From: Pseudophaeobacter sp.
GTDB lineage: Bacteria > Pseudomonadota > Alphaproteobacteria > Rhodobacterales > Rhodobacteraceae
Reading direction: 5' to 3'
NCBI GenBank assembly: GCA_027019165.1
Contig: JALUXC010000026.1
Location: forward strand, 1 to 64,000
Length of the DNA stretch: 64,000 nt
In this document: positions 1-8,385 of the stretch, piece by piece
Layout: every line of letters starts with the position of its first letter
Numbering within the stretch: the stretch's first letter is position 1
Notes under the pieces: model-generated
Told to the model about the DNA's origin: nothing
Seen by the model: only the letters and a program-made list of their open reading frames with translations
Databases searched by the model: none
Position numbers and translations under genes: made by a program

Positions 1-1127
1 ACCTGGGCCAGCTCGACACGATGACCACCGCCACGCCCTTCACCGCCCTCGCCCCCGAACCCACAGGCCCCGACACCAGCCCAACCATCCCCCGCGCCCA
101 CCTCTGCGAAATCAACGCCGCAATCCAAAAAGGAGGTCTTTCCCTTCATGTGTCCCTGCCCGGGAAAGCGAATGCGCAAGACGCAGCGCGTTTGCTGGAA
201 AGCATGAAGAAACATCTCGTCGCCCTTGCCGAAGCTTGCCGGAACAGGTCAGATCACCAACATCGCTCCCCCGCATCGCTGGTGGAGATCCGCGCAAGCG
301 GCTCTGGGACGCCAATCTTCCTGCTCCCCGGTGGCGCCGCGCGCAGCGACTATCTGTTGCCGCTGGCGGAACGGCTGCCGGACGATCACCCCGTCTACAC
401 CTTCACAATTGCCGGTTTGGATGACGACCAGCCTCCCTTGGATAACATCAAACACATGGCGGAGACCTACGCCGATGCCATGCAGACCGAAGGCGTGACA
501 AAGCCTTGCATCCTGATTGGCCATTCTCTGGGCTGCCTGATTGCGCATGAGTTGGCAGCAGCCTTGTCGGCGCGCGGCATCGCGGTTGAAAGCCTCGTGG
601 CGCTGGATTCTCCAGGCCCGCAGCAACCAGACGCCGCAGAGACGGCTCACATCCCGCAGGCGGAACTGATCGCACGGATGATGGAGAAGTTCTTTGGATT
701 GCAAGTCCTGCGGCAAAGGGCAGACGCGGATCTGTCAGAGGTGGCCGCGATGCTGGTCAACTCCGGGATGATGACGCAGGCCGAGGCCGATACCGAACTG
801 TCCCGCATCCTGGCTCTGTCCGAGGCGCAGAAACGCGCCCGCAGCACCTACCGGCCCAGCGCCTATCGCGCGCCCTCGGTGATCCTTGCCAAGGCGACGG
901 AAACGGACCCTGCCGACATCGGTGTCTTTGCGCCGCGCCCATCGGATGTGCCCGACTGGGGGTGGGAGGCCTCGGCCAAGTCGCCCCCTGAGATTCTGCA
1001 CTGCCCCGGCAACCATATCAGCATGATGCAGTACCCGCATGTCGTCGCGCTGGCCGAGATGATCAACGCTGCATTGACGCAGGCCGCGCCCGCCCGCGAA
1101 ACAAAAGAAAAGGCCCTGCCGGTCTGA
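1..1127 (+). CDS. NRPS C-terminal end: epimerisation/condensation remnant plus thioesterase (5' partial)
   Basis: The reading frame is open to the left edge, and the residues before the first in-window ATG (position 21) read LGQLDT. This matches the NYLGQ-type motif near the end of NRPS epimerisation/condensation domains, so the ATG at 21 is internal and the gene starts upstream. The next ~75 residues (PRAHLCEINA onward) continue that domain end. A thioesterase domain follows, with nucleophile elbow GHSLG (near residue 170 counted from the ATG), a downstream Asp in LVALDSPG, and a catalytic His in CPGNH. The thioesterase would release the finished peptide by hydrolysis or cyclisation. No carrier domain lies between the two, which fits an E-TE ending. 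An E rather than C domain is inference, because only its tail is visible. Confidence 0.8.
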   Translation, partial: LGQLDTMTTATPFTALAPEPTGPDTSPTIPRAHLCEINAAIQKGGLSLHVSLPGKANAQDAARLLESMKKHLVALAEACRNRSDHQHRSPASLVEIRASGSGTPIFLLPGGAARSDYLLPLAERLPDDHPVYTFTIAGLDDDQPPLDNIKHMAETYADAMQTEGVTKPCILIGHSLGCLIAHELAAALSARGIAVESLVALDSPGPQQPDAAETAHIPQAELIARMMEKFFGLQVLRQRADADLSEVAAMLVNSGMMTQAEADTELSRILALSEAQKRARSTYRPSAYRAPSVILAKATETDPADIGVFAPRPSDVPDWGWEASAKSPPEILHCPGNHISMMQYPHVVALAEMINAALTQAAPARETKEKALPV

Positions 1128-1137
1128 CAGGGCCTTT
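1109..1137. terminator. Bidirectional terminator between NRPS and mch
   Basis: A perfect 10-bp inverted repeat, AAAGGCCCTG/CAGGGCCTTT, with a 9-nt loop overlaps the NRPS stop codon. A- and T-rich ends on both sides suit the convergent neighbours. Confidence 0.75.
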
Positions 1138-1158
1138 CGTGCACTCATTGAAAGCAGA

Positions 1159-2205
1159 TCACTTGGGCATCAGCGCCCAGTAATCGAGATCCAAAAGAAC
1201 CTCGGGGAGATATTTTCCGTCCTCACCTTTGAGCCGGAAAGGCTCCCCGCCGCTGGTGGCGACCAGACGCAGGCGAATGGCGCCGACGCCGGGCGCCTCG
1301 GTCTCGGCCTTGTCCAGCACCTCGGACCAGGCGCGGATGGTTGTGCCCGACAGACACGGGTTCGCATGCGCTCCGCCATTGAGGCCGACGATCATCTGCG
1401 CGTTTGCCAGCCCGTTGAACGACAGCGCCCGCGCCATGGAGATCACGTGACCGCCATAGATCAGCCTTGTGCCATCGGGGCGGGCGGTGGCATCGAAATG
1501 CACCTTGGCGGTGTTCTGCCACAGGCGGGTGGCCAGCATATGCTCGGCCTCTTCCACGGTGACGCCATCGACGTGATCGATGGTCTCCCCCACCTCGTAA
1601 TCGCCCCAGCGGTGCGCTTCGCCAGCGAGGGTGAAGTCGTAGCCGCTGAAATCAAGGCCACCGGGAATTTTCAGGTCAGAGGCCGGGATCACCTTGGCGA
1701 GCTCGGGGATCACGGTTTCGGGCGCGGGCGCATCAAGGTCGTTTTTGCGCACCATCACCCAGCGCACATATTCCATCACGACCTCGTCGTTCTGGTTCAG
1801 CCCGCGGGTGCGCACATAAACGACGCCCGATTTGCCGTTGGAGTTCTGCTTGACCCCGATCACCTCGGATTCGGAGCGCAGCGTATCCCCCTCATAGACC
1901 GGCAACAGCCAGCGCCCTTCGGCATAGCCAAGGTTGGCGACTGCGTTCAGCGAGATATCCGGCACCGTCTTGCCAAATACGATATGGAAGGCCGCCAGAT
2001 CATCGATGGGCGATGCGGGCAGACCACAGGTCCGCGCAAATTCATCCGAGGAATAAAGCGCATGACGCGCGGGATAGAGCGCGTGATACAGCGCCCTTTC
2101 GCCCCCCGAAACGGTGCGCGGCACCGCATGGGCGATCACATCCCCCACCTTGTAGTCTTCGAAGAAACGCCCCGGATTGGTTTTGGCCGCTGTGGTCTTG
2201 GCCAT
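1159..2205 (-). CDS. mch: Mesaconyl-CoA hydratase (beta-methylmalyl-CoA dehydratase), MaoC family
   Basis: This 348-residue protein has two MaoC/hotdog-type halves, the length expected of mesaconyl-CoA hydratase. It interconverts mesaconyl-C1-CoA and (2R,3S)-beta-methylmalyl-CoA in the ethylmalonyl-CoA pathway for acetyl-CoA assimilation. Recognisable stretches are GRFFEDYKVGDVIAH at the N terminus and RLIYGGHVISMARALSFNG in the C-terminal half. It is the last gene of a minus-strand operon with mcl2, nnrU and DUF1737, and its ATG overlaps the upstream TGA by one base (TGATG). The pathway neighbour mcl2 supports the call over a generic MaoC dehydratase. Confidence 0.9.
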   Translation of the reverse strand: MAKTTAAKTNPGRFFEDYKVGDVIAHAVPRTVSGGERALYHALYPARHALYSSDEFARTCGLPASPIDDLAAFHIVFGKTVPDISLNAVANLGYAEGRWLLPVYEGDTLRSESEVIGVKQNSNGKSGVVYVRTRGLNQNDEVVMEYVRWVMVRKNDLDAPAPETVIPELAKVIPASDLKIPGGLDFSGYDFTLAGEAHRWGDYEVGETIDHVDGVTVEEAEHMLATRLWQNTAKVHFDATARPDGTRLIYGGHVISMARALSFNGLANAQMIVGLNGGAHANPCLSGTTIRAWSEVLDKAETEAPGVGAIRLRLVATSGGEPFRLKGEDGKYLPEVLLDLDYWALMPK

Positions 2206-2408
2206 CAGTGCTCTCCCAGTTTTGTGTCAGCTGTGTAGGTGCCCTCCACCTCTTTCACGACGGATTGACCGCAACGCATGATACCCTTGACCGGGTCAAA
2301 GGTCTGGGTGGGGGAGCCATAAAGCTCCCATCCCTTGTTCAGCGCATCGGTCACCTTGTGACAAAAGGCAGAGGTGTCGTCTTCGCTCAGGAAGCGGTAG
2401 AGTTTCAT
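2205..2408 (-). CDS. DUF1737 family small protein
   Basis: A 67-residue soluble protein beginning MKLYRFLSEDDTSAFCHKV, recognisable as DUF1737 by the block NKGWELYGSPTQTFD. The function of this family is unknown. It starts 8 nt after the nnrU stop and overlaps the mch start by one base, so it is translated inside the mcl2-nnrU-DUF1737-mch operon. Its place between two ethylmalonyl-CoA pathway enzymes suggests co-expression but does not establish a role. Confidence 0.8.
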   Translation of the reverse strand: MKLYRFLSEDDTSAFCHKVTDALNKGWELYGSPTQTFDPVKGIMRCGQSVVKEVEGTYTADTKLGEH

Positions 2409-2415
2409 GGCTCAG

Positions 2416-2964
2416 TTACCCCGGAAATGGTGAGGGGCCGATCAGCCCGTGGATATAGCCGATCACACCCATAAGAATGATCGAACCGACAAAGAACATG
2501 CCGTCCTTGGCTATGCTGCCCTTGGGGCCGGGGGTCCAGTTGGGTTCCGCCCGGTTGATCAGCAGGATCTGCACCGGCACATAAAGCAGCAAGCCGCCAA
2601 AGAGGACGATCGAAGCCAGATCGCCATTGACCAGAAGATGCGCAATCGCCCAAAGGGCAAAGCCGGTCAGCATCGGGTGACGCATGCCGGAGAGGATCGC
2701 GCCTTTCTTTGGGGCCGGCGACATCATGTAGATCGCAATCAGCACCAAGAGGTTGTTGATATGCACCATGAAACTTGGCGGCGCCCAGACATGGATAAAG
2801 TCGCTGGCGCGATAGCCCAGAACCATCAGGACAATGCCAAGGACAAGACCCAGCGCAACAATGCCCTTGCCTTTGTCCCCAAGGGACGCCCGAGCTGCCG
2901 GCGCGAGACGCTTGAACAGATGCGCCCCCCACCAAAGAAGGATGCCTAGGACCAAAAGTGCCAT
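2416..2964 (-). CDS. NnrU family integral membrane protein
   Basis: A 182-residue protein with about five or six hydrophobic segments and the family pattern GMRHPMLTGFALWAIAHLL followed by NGDLASIVLFGGLL. NnrU proteins were first described beside nitric-oxide reductase genes; the wider family is related to NNR/isoprenylcysteine methyltransferase-type membrane proteins and its reaction is not established. No denitrification gene is visible here. It lies between mcl2 and DUF1737 on the same strand, preceded by a GGAGA ribosome-binding site. Its link to acyl-CoA metabolism is unexplained. Confidence 0.8.
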   Translation of the reverse strand: MALLVLGILLWWGAHLFKRLAPAARASLGDKGKGIVALGLVLGIVLMVLGYRASDFIHVWAPPSFMVHINNLLVLIAIYMMSPAPKKGAILSGMRHPMLTGFALWAIAHLLVNGDLASIVLFGGLLLYVPVQILLINRAEPNWTPGPKGSIAKDGMFFVGSIILMGVIGYIHGLIGPSPFPG

Positions 2965-2980
2965 ATCAGTCTCCGATCAA

Positions 2981-3002
2981 GGTGTTAAATCTGGTTAACA
3001 CC
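2981..3002 (-). promoter_or_regulatory. Palindrome in the mcl2-nnrU junction
   Basis: A perfect 8-bp inverted repeat, GGTGTTAA/TTAACACC, with a 6-nt loop sits at the mcl2 stop codon, just upstream of nnrU. It has no T-run, so it may stabilise the mRNA or attenuate transcription rather than terminate it. Confidence 0.4.
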
Positions 3003-3856
3003 TAGGCTGAAATGGCTGCGATTGCATCCGCTTTTGCAAGAATTTCCCGTGCCGTCACAACGTGCAGGTTCTCGACGATCTTACCGTCGACCACGGCCAC
3101 ACCCTGACCTGAGGCTTCGACCTCTTCAAAGGCGGCGATCTGCCGACGGGCAAGGTCGATCTCGGCTTCCGAAGGCGCATATGCGGTGTTGGTCACATCG
3201 ACCTGCGCCGGGTGGATCAGGGTTTTGCCGTCAAAACCCATGTCCCGGCCTTGATCGCATTCCACCTTCAGCCCCTCATCATCCTTGAAGGCATTGTAGA
3301 CGCCATCGACGATGATCTTGCCTTCCGCCTTGGCCGCGAGCAGACACAGTCCAAGCCCGGCCATCATCGGCAGGCGGTCGGAGCGGAACCGCGTCTGCAG
3401 TTCTTTGGCCAGATCATTGGTGCCCATGACCATGCCCTGCAGTTTCGGGTGTGCCGCGATATCGGCTGCATTCAGCATGCCGCGCGGAGTTTCCATCATC
3501 GCCCACAGCGGCTTGTCGCCAGTGATCTCGGCCAGCGCATCCAGATCGGCGGGGGAAGAGACCTTGGGCAGAAGGATCGCATCGCAGTCCATCTTGGCAG
3601 CGGCCTCGGCATCGGCGCGGCCCCATTTGGTATCCAGCCCGTTGATCCGCACGATACGGACGCGGGCGCCATAGCCGCCCTCCGCCAGCGCCTCTGCCAG
3701 CGTGTCGCGGGCGTTGTCTTTTTCTTCGACCGAAACCGCATCTTCCAGATCAAAGATCACCGCATCCACGGGAAGGGTGCGGGCCTTGTCCAACGCGCGG
3801 GGCTTTGAGCCGGGGATATACAGAACCGAACGATAGGGACGGGTGCGCGGGTCCAT
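3002..3856 (-). CDS. mcl2: (3S)-malyl-CoA thioesterase, HpcH/HpaI (CitE-like) family
   Basis: The start is the ATG at 3856, with TTGGAGG about 8 nt upstream; the frame is open further but has no ribosome-binding site. The protein is 284 residues. Family motifs include YRSVLYIPGSKPRALDKA, VIFDLEDAV and AMMETPRG, which carry the metal-binding acidic residues. Mcl2 hydrolyses (3S)-malyl-CoA to malate and CoA, following the malyl/beta-methylmalyl-CoA lyase Mcl1, whose longer N terminus is absent here. Association with mch resembles the Rhodobacter sphaeroides arrangement as I recall it. A CitE-like lyase is the main alternative. Confidence 0.78.
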   Translation of the reverse strand: MDPRTRPYRSVLYIPGSKPRALDKARTLPVDAVIFDLEDAVSVEEKDNARDTLAEALAEGGYGARVRIVRINGLDTKWGRADAEAAAKMDCDAILLPKVSSPADLDALAEITGDKPLWAMMETPRGMLNAADIAAHPKLQGMVMGTNDLAKELQTRFRSDRLPMMAGLGLCLLAAKAEGKIIVDGVYNAFKDDEGLKVECDQGRDMGFDGKTLIHPAQVDVTNTAYAPSEAEIDLARRQIAAFEEVEASGQGVAVVDGKIVENLHVVTAREILAKADAIAAISA

Positions 3857-4276
3857 GTGAGGCCTCCAAGTCATTTTGTTGCGCAAACCGGTACAGATTC
3901 GACTAGATACTTTCAAGGGAATTCCTGCCGCAGTGCAGAAAAGCACAAAAAGGAAGCGCGAATCGCAAAATCCTCACAAAGAATGCCCTTGAAATTCCCT
4001 GCGAATCATGGGTGTGCACGGAATTAACGACTTGTCAGCACCTATTTGGCAAAGTTTTTCTATCGAGCAGTCGATCCGGAACAGCCAAGACTCTGACTGA
4101 CCGGGGGCCAGGACGGTCCATACAAACGCCGCCGATCCATCCGATCCGTGGCACGGCTCTGGGCCAAAGGCCCGCATAACGATTACGTCAATCAAAACCG
4201 GCCCATAAAGGGACTTCGGACAGGTGCAGCTTGCTGCCTCTGAACAGGTCTGGCCGTTCGGGAAAGGGTAAAACCC
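3857..4276. promoter_or_regulatory. Divergent intergenic region upstream of the mcl2 operon, with inverted repeats
   Basis: This 420-bp stretch has no convincing gene. It contains a TTGCGCAA palindrome about 20 bp upstream of the mcl2 start. It also has a near-perfect 14-bp inverted repeat, TTTCAAGGGAATTC (3911-3924) and GAATGCCCTTGAAA (3981-3994), with one mismatch and arms 56 nt apart. These are candidate operators for the mcl2-mch operon. No regulator is identified. Confidence 0.4.
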
Positions 4277-4591
4277 ATGAAGAAGACGATGTTCAAAGCA
4301 ACCGTAGGTCTGGCCGTTCTGGCGCTGACCGCAACCCAGTCCTTTGCGCAAGGCCGCAACTGCGCCCCGCGGGAAGTCGTGGTGGAGAGACTGGCCGAAA
4401 AATATGGCGAAAGCCGCCAGAGCATTGGCCTTGGCGGCCAGGGCATGGTGATGGAAACCTTCGCCTCTGCCGAGTCCGGCACCTGGACAATCACCGTGAC
4501 AATGCCCAACGGTCTGACCTGCCTGATGGCCTCTGGTCAATCGTATGAGGCCCTGGCAGAGGCCCTGCCCAACACGGACAACGACGCCTGA
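4277..4591 (+). CDS. Small secreted protein of unknown function
   Basis: A 104-residue protein with a clear Sec signal peptide (MKKTMFKATVGLAVLALTA, cleavage likely after SFA). The mature part has two cysteines (GRNCAPRE and GLTCLMAS) that could form a disulfide in the periplasm. The middle is rich in Gly, Glu and Met. Similar short exported proteins are common in Rhodobacteraceae, but I know no function for them. It is monocistronic, between the divergent mcl2 operon and the convergent tauE-like gene. Confidence 0.7.
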   Translation: MKKTMFKATVGLAVLALTATQSFAQGRNCAPREVVVERLAEKYGESRQSIGLGGQGMVMETFASAESGTWTITVTMPNGLTCLMASGQSYEALAEALPNTDNDA

Positions 4592-4662
4592 TCAACCTGC
4601 CCTGATCGGACCCTGACCGAACACCGGGATTGGACCGCCTCTCTGGCGGCCCGTCCCATGGC

Positions 4663-5424
4663 CTACGTCAGCCCGTCCCAGATCAGCTTGACACCGGTCA
4701 CCGTCAGCAGGACGTAGGCCACAGCAAAGAACAGGCGCTCCGGCACAATGTGGTGCAGGCGCACGCCCGCCCATGTGCCAAAAAGGGCAAATGGTGCAAG
4801 AACAAGATCCAACTTCAGCGTCTCGGCGCTGAACAGGCCAAGACCTGCGTATGGAACAGCCTTTGCAAGGTTGATCACCCAGAACACCAGAACCGTGGTG
4901 GCCTGGTATTCAGTCTTTGTCGGTCGTCGGCTGAGCAGATAGACCGCCACAGGCGGCCCGCCCGCGTGGCTGACGAAACTGGTGAACCCGGCCAGCGCTC
5001 CGGCGCAGATCCCGGCCCGGCGCCCCATCATACGGCCTGCCACAACGGCCAAACCCAGATGCGCCCGCATCTGCCAGATCACGAATGCGACAGACAGCAC
5101 GCCAATCAGCAGCCGCATCGCATCCGCATCAAGCCTGGAAAACAACCACGCTCCAAGGGCCACTCCCGGGATCCCGCCAAGGATCAGCAGCCCGGCGTCC
5201 GTGCCGTTCCAGCGCCCCCAATAGGGTCGTAGCGCCGCCACATCCATCAACATCAATAGCGGCAGCATCAGTGCAAGCGCCTGACCCGGTTCAATAATCA
5301 CAGCCAGAATCGACGCACCGGCAAAGGCCGCACCAGAACCAAAGCCGCCTTTGGAAATCCCTGCAAAGATCACCGCGGGTATGGCAAAGGCGAAAAACAC
5401 CGGCCCGACATCCATGATCTGCAC
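4663..5424 (-). CDS. TauE/SafE family sulfite or organic-anion exporter
   Basis: A 253-residue membrane protein with about eight hydrophobic segments. The N-terminal pattern FAIPAVIFAGISKGGFGSG and the later GALAGFTSFVSHAGGPPVAVYL match the duplicated Gly-rich motifs of the TauE/SafE (DUF81) family. These carry sulfite, sulfoacetate or other organic anions across the inner membrane; the substrate cannot be told here. It is transcribed divergently from mdh across a 150-bp gap. Confidence 0.85.
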   Translation of the reverse strand: MQIMDVGPVFFAFAIPAVIFAGISKGGFGSGAAFAGASILAVIIEPGQALALMLPLLMLMDVAALRPYWGRWNGTDAGLLILGGIPGVALGAWLFSRLDADAMRLLIGVLSVAFVIWQMRAHLGLAVVAGRMMGRRAGICAGALAGFTSFVSHAGGPPVAVYLLSRRPTKTEYQATTVLVFWVINLAKAVPYAGLGLFSAETLKLDLVLAPFALFGTWAGVRLHHIVPERLFFAVAYVLLTVTGVKLIWDGLT

Positions 5425-5442
5425 GCTGCGGAACTCCCTTAA

Positions 5443-6540
<1,098 letters not shown>

Positions 6541-6563
6541 CCCCAGCACCAAGCGATTTGCAG

Positions 6564-6590
6564 AAGGGTCCGGTCCTCCGGGCCCTTTTT
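6564..6590 (+). terminator. Rho-independent terminator of mdh
   Basis: The stem AAGGGTCCGG/CCGGGCCCTT (one G-U pair) with loop TCCT is followed by a run of T. mdh is therefore probably transcribed separately from sucCD. Confidence 0.85.
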
Positions 6591-6676
6591 CTTTGGCCTT
6601 GCCCGCAGATCGTATGGGTCGGTTAGTGGGCAAAACGACCGTTGGACCTCTTTTGTCATGGTGGTACGTCTAGCCT

Positions 6677-6952
6677 ATGAAGATCGAAATCATCGACTTT
6701 GATTGCCTGTCCGACGACCGAGAGGGGCGAAACCTTTTTGTGCTGTTCTCCAAGCACAAGATAGCTTTAGCATTTAGCACTGTAGCGAACGCCGAACTAT
6801 GGGTTTCGAAAACCAACAGCTCCTTCCCATGTGAGGTGTACCAACCACGCCCAAACGGTTTTCTTGATTCTCCACATGTGCACATGAGAGCCGACAGCCA
6901 ATTCCAATTGAAAGACCTTATTGCCGTCGGCGATATCATCACGATTTTGTAG
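6677..6952 (+). CDS. Hypothetical protein, AT-rich orphan
   Basis: A 91-residue ORF (MKIEIIDFDCLSDDREGRNLF) in DNA that is visibly AT-richer than its neighbours. Its ribosome-binding site is weak. The composition looks protein-like (alternating beta-type segments, no membrane segment). I do not recognise the family. An antisense frame of similar length exists, so strand choice rests on position after the mdh terminator and on the better N terminus. It may be acquired DNA. Confidence 0.45.
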   Translation: MKIEIIDFDCLSDDREGRNLFVLFSKHKIALAFSTVANAELWVSKTNSSFPCEVYQPRPNGFLDSPHVHMRADSQFQLKDLIAVGDIITIL

Positions 6953-7006
6953 TTTTGGCTTCAAAGCGAATGACGCTATCTGCAAACATGTCCCTCTCTA
7001 TCGCGT

Positions 7007-7594
7007 TCAACCTTTGACCAGCGCGAGGGAAATCACCCGCTGCATTTCCGTCAGGTACTCTTCGGAACCCCAGCCGCTGTCCAATACGCAGGCCGCCCAA
7101 TTGTCCATGTTCAGGAGCGACAGGTACAAATCCGCCGCCCGCTCCACCGTCAAGTGATCGAGCAGATCCCCGTCCGCCTGTAGGGCATCGACCGCCGCTT
7201 GGCAGCCTTCCTTCATGGCGCCCATGCGGTTGGCCCAGGCGGATTTGGCCTCTTCATCGCCCTGCCCCATCGCCATCAGCGCCTGTTTCAGCGGGTAGAT
7301 CTCCGGATAGAACTCCAGCATCGCCTTTGTGTAGGCCGCAAGACGGCTACGCCCATCCGGCGCGGTGCGGCTGGGTGCCAGCCGGGCGTCGATTTCAAGA
7401 CGGTCGCCAAAATGCAGGATCGCCGCGATCAACATCTCGGAACGGTTTGAAAAATGATCATAGACCGTCTGCCGGGTGACGCCGGCGGCGCGGGCCACAT
7501 CCATCATCCGCAGCGGGGATCCTTTGGGGGCCAGAAGCAGGGACAGAACCGTATCCAGCAGCAGGTGGCGGGTTTTTTCGCGCTTGTTTGACAT
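7007..7594 (-). CDS. TetR family transcriptional regulator
   Basis: The ATG at 7594 is preferred over an upstream TTG at 7618; the protein is 195 residues. The N-terminal helix-turn-helix lies at residues ~25-48 (MMDVARAAGVTRQTVYDHFSNR), followed by an all-helical ligand-binding domain. It is divergent from the DUF4345 gene across a 79-bp spacer holding three copies of a TGTAAGATTT half-site, so it most likely represses itself and that membrane protein. The inducer is unknown. Confidence 0.88.
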   Translation of the reverse strand: MSNKREKTRHLLLDTVLSLLLAPKGSPLRMMDVARAAGVTRQTVYDHFSNRSEMLIAAILHFGDRLEIDARLAPSRTAPDGRSRLAAYTKAMLEFYPEIYPLKQALMAMGQGDEEAKSAWANRMGAMKEGCQAAVDALQADGDLLDHLTVERAADLYLSLLNMDNWAACVLDSGWGSEEYLTEMQRVISLALVKG

Positions 7595-7596
7595 GG

Positions 7597-7653
7597 TGTA
7601 AGATTTTACTTGACGCAATGTAAGATTTCAAGCACCAATTAAAAATCTTACAT
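7597..7653. promoter_or_regulatory. Operator cluster for the divergent TetR regulator
   Basis: There is an 11-bp perfect inverted repeat, ATGTAAGATTT (7618-7628) and AAATCTTACAT (7643-7653), and a third direct half-site TGTAAGATTTT at 7597-7607. The sites fill the spacer between the TetR gene and the DUF4345 gene and should cover both promoters. Confidence 0.7.
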
Positions 7654-7673
7654 CATGTAAAGAAAGTTTCGCC

Positions 7674-8087
7674 ATGTCCAATCTCGTCAAACCCTTCCTG
7701 TTTCTTTCCGCCTCCGTGCTCCTGATTGTGGGTGTATTGCTCACCTTTGCGCCGGAGGTGCTCTACGCCAGCTCAGGCCAAGAATTACCGAACGCCGTAT
7801 TGATCCGCTCCGATCTGCGGGCGGGTGGCATGCTGCTGTTGCTCTCCGGCGTTTTTGTTGGCGCAGCCGCCTTGCGCGAGGGAGCAAGGCGCCCCGCCTT
7901 GCAGCTTTCGGCCCTGGTGTACATCGGCTACGGGTTGGGCCGCATTGCAAGCGTCGCTTTTGACGGCACCCCCGACTCCACACTGCTTACGGTCACGGGG
8001 ATAGAATGGGCCTTGGGCGTTGCAGCCGTCGCCCTGCTCTGGGCCGGTGCGGCGGACAATCCCCCGCAGTCGTTCCGCACGGCCTGA
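7674..8087 (+). CDS. DUF4345-type membrane protein
   Basis: A 137-residue protein with four predicted membrane helices (LFLSASVLLIVGVLLTFAP, GGMLLLLSGVFVGAAAL, LSALVYIGYGLGRIASVAF, IEWALGVAAVALLWAGAA). The pattern IRSDLRAGGMLLLL and YGLGRIASVAFDG are typical of the DUF4345 family, whose function is unknown. It is divergent from, and probably controlled by, the adjacent TetR regulator. The pair lies between mdh and sucC and has no obvious link to the TCA cycle. Confidence 0.75.
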   Translation: MSNLVKPFLFLSASVLLIVGVLLTFAPEVLYASSGQELPNAVLIRSDLRAGGMLLLLSGVFVGAAALREGARRPALQLSALVYIGYGLGRIASVAFDGTPDSTLLTVTGIEWALGVAAVALLWAGAADNPPQSFRTA

Positions 8088-8240
8088 GACCAAGGCCTGA
8101 GTCAAGCGATTGCCCAGCAAAAGACCGGGGGCGGCAGGTTGTCGACCCCATTAATATTGACAGCCGACCGGCGCACGACAGGTTCGGTCAAGTTTGCATA
8201 GAAATTTAGGCGCCCCACGAATCACGCAACAGGGGTGTAA

Positions 8241-8277
8241 TTTTGTGATCACAGCCCTCAAACGCGTGATCACAAAA
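8241..8277. promoter_or_regulatory. Paired GTGATCAC operator upstream of sucC
   Basis: Two perfect 8-bp palindromes GTGATCAC (8245-8252 and 8266-8273) have centres 21 bp apart, two helical turns. Their flanks (TTTT on the left, AAAA on the right) make the whole 37 bp an inverted repeat. It lies about 110 bp upstream of sucC in a 298-bp intergenic region without a gene. This is a probable cooperative operator for the suc genes; the regulator is not identified. Confidence 0.6.
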
Positions 8278-8385
8278 CCGAAAAATCTTCATCATTTCCC
8301 GGAGCTGCGTGAAAAAACCCTTTAATCCTTTGCCCTATGACGGCGTTATACCAAAGACAAAATTAGCCAGACGGGACAGTTTCTC

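Noticed and set aside
7007-8087. TetR/DUF4345 pair as part of a mobile element
   Set aside because: No terminal repeats, integrase or transposase nearby, and GC content close to that of the chromosome.
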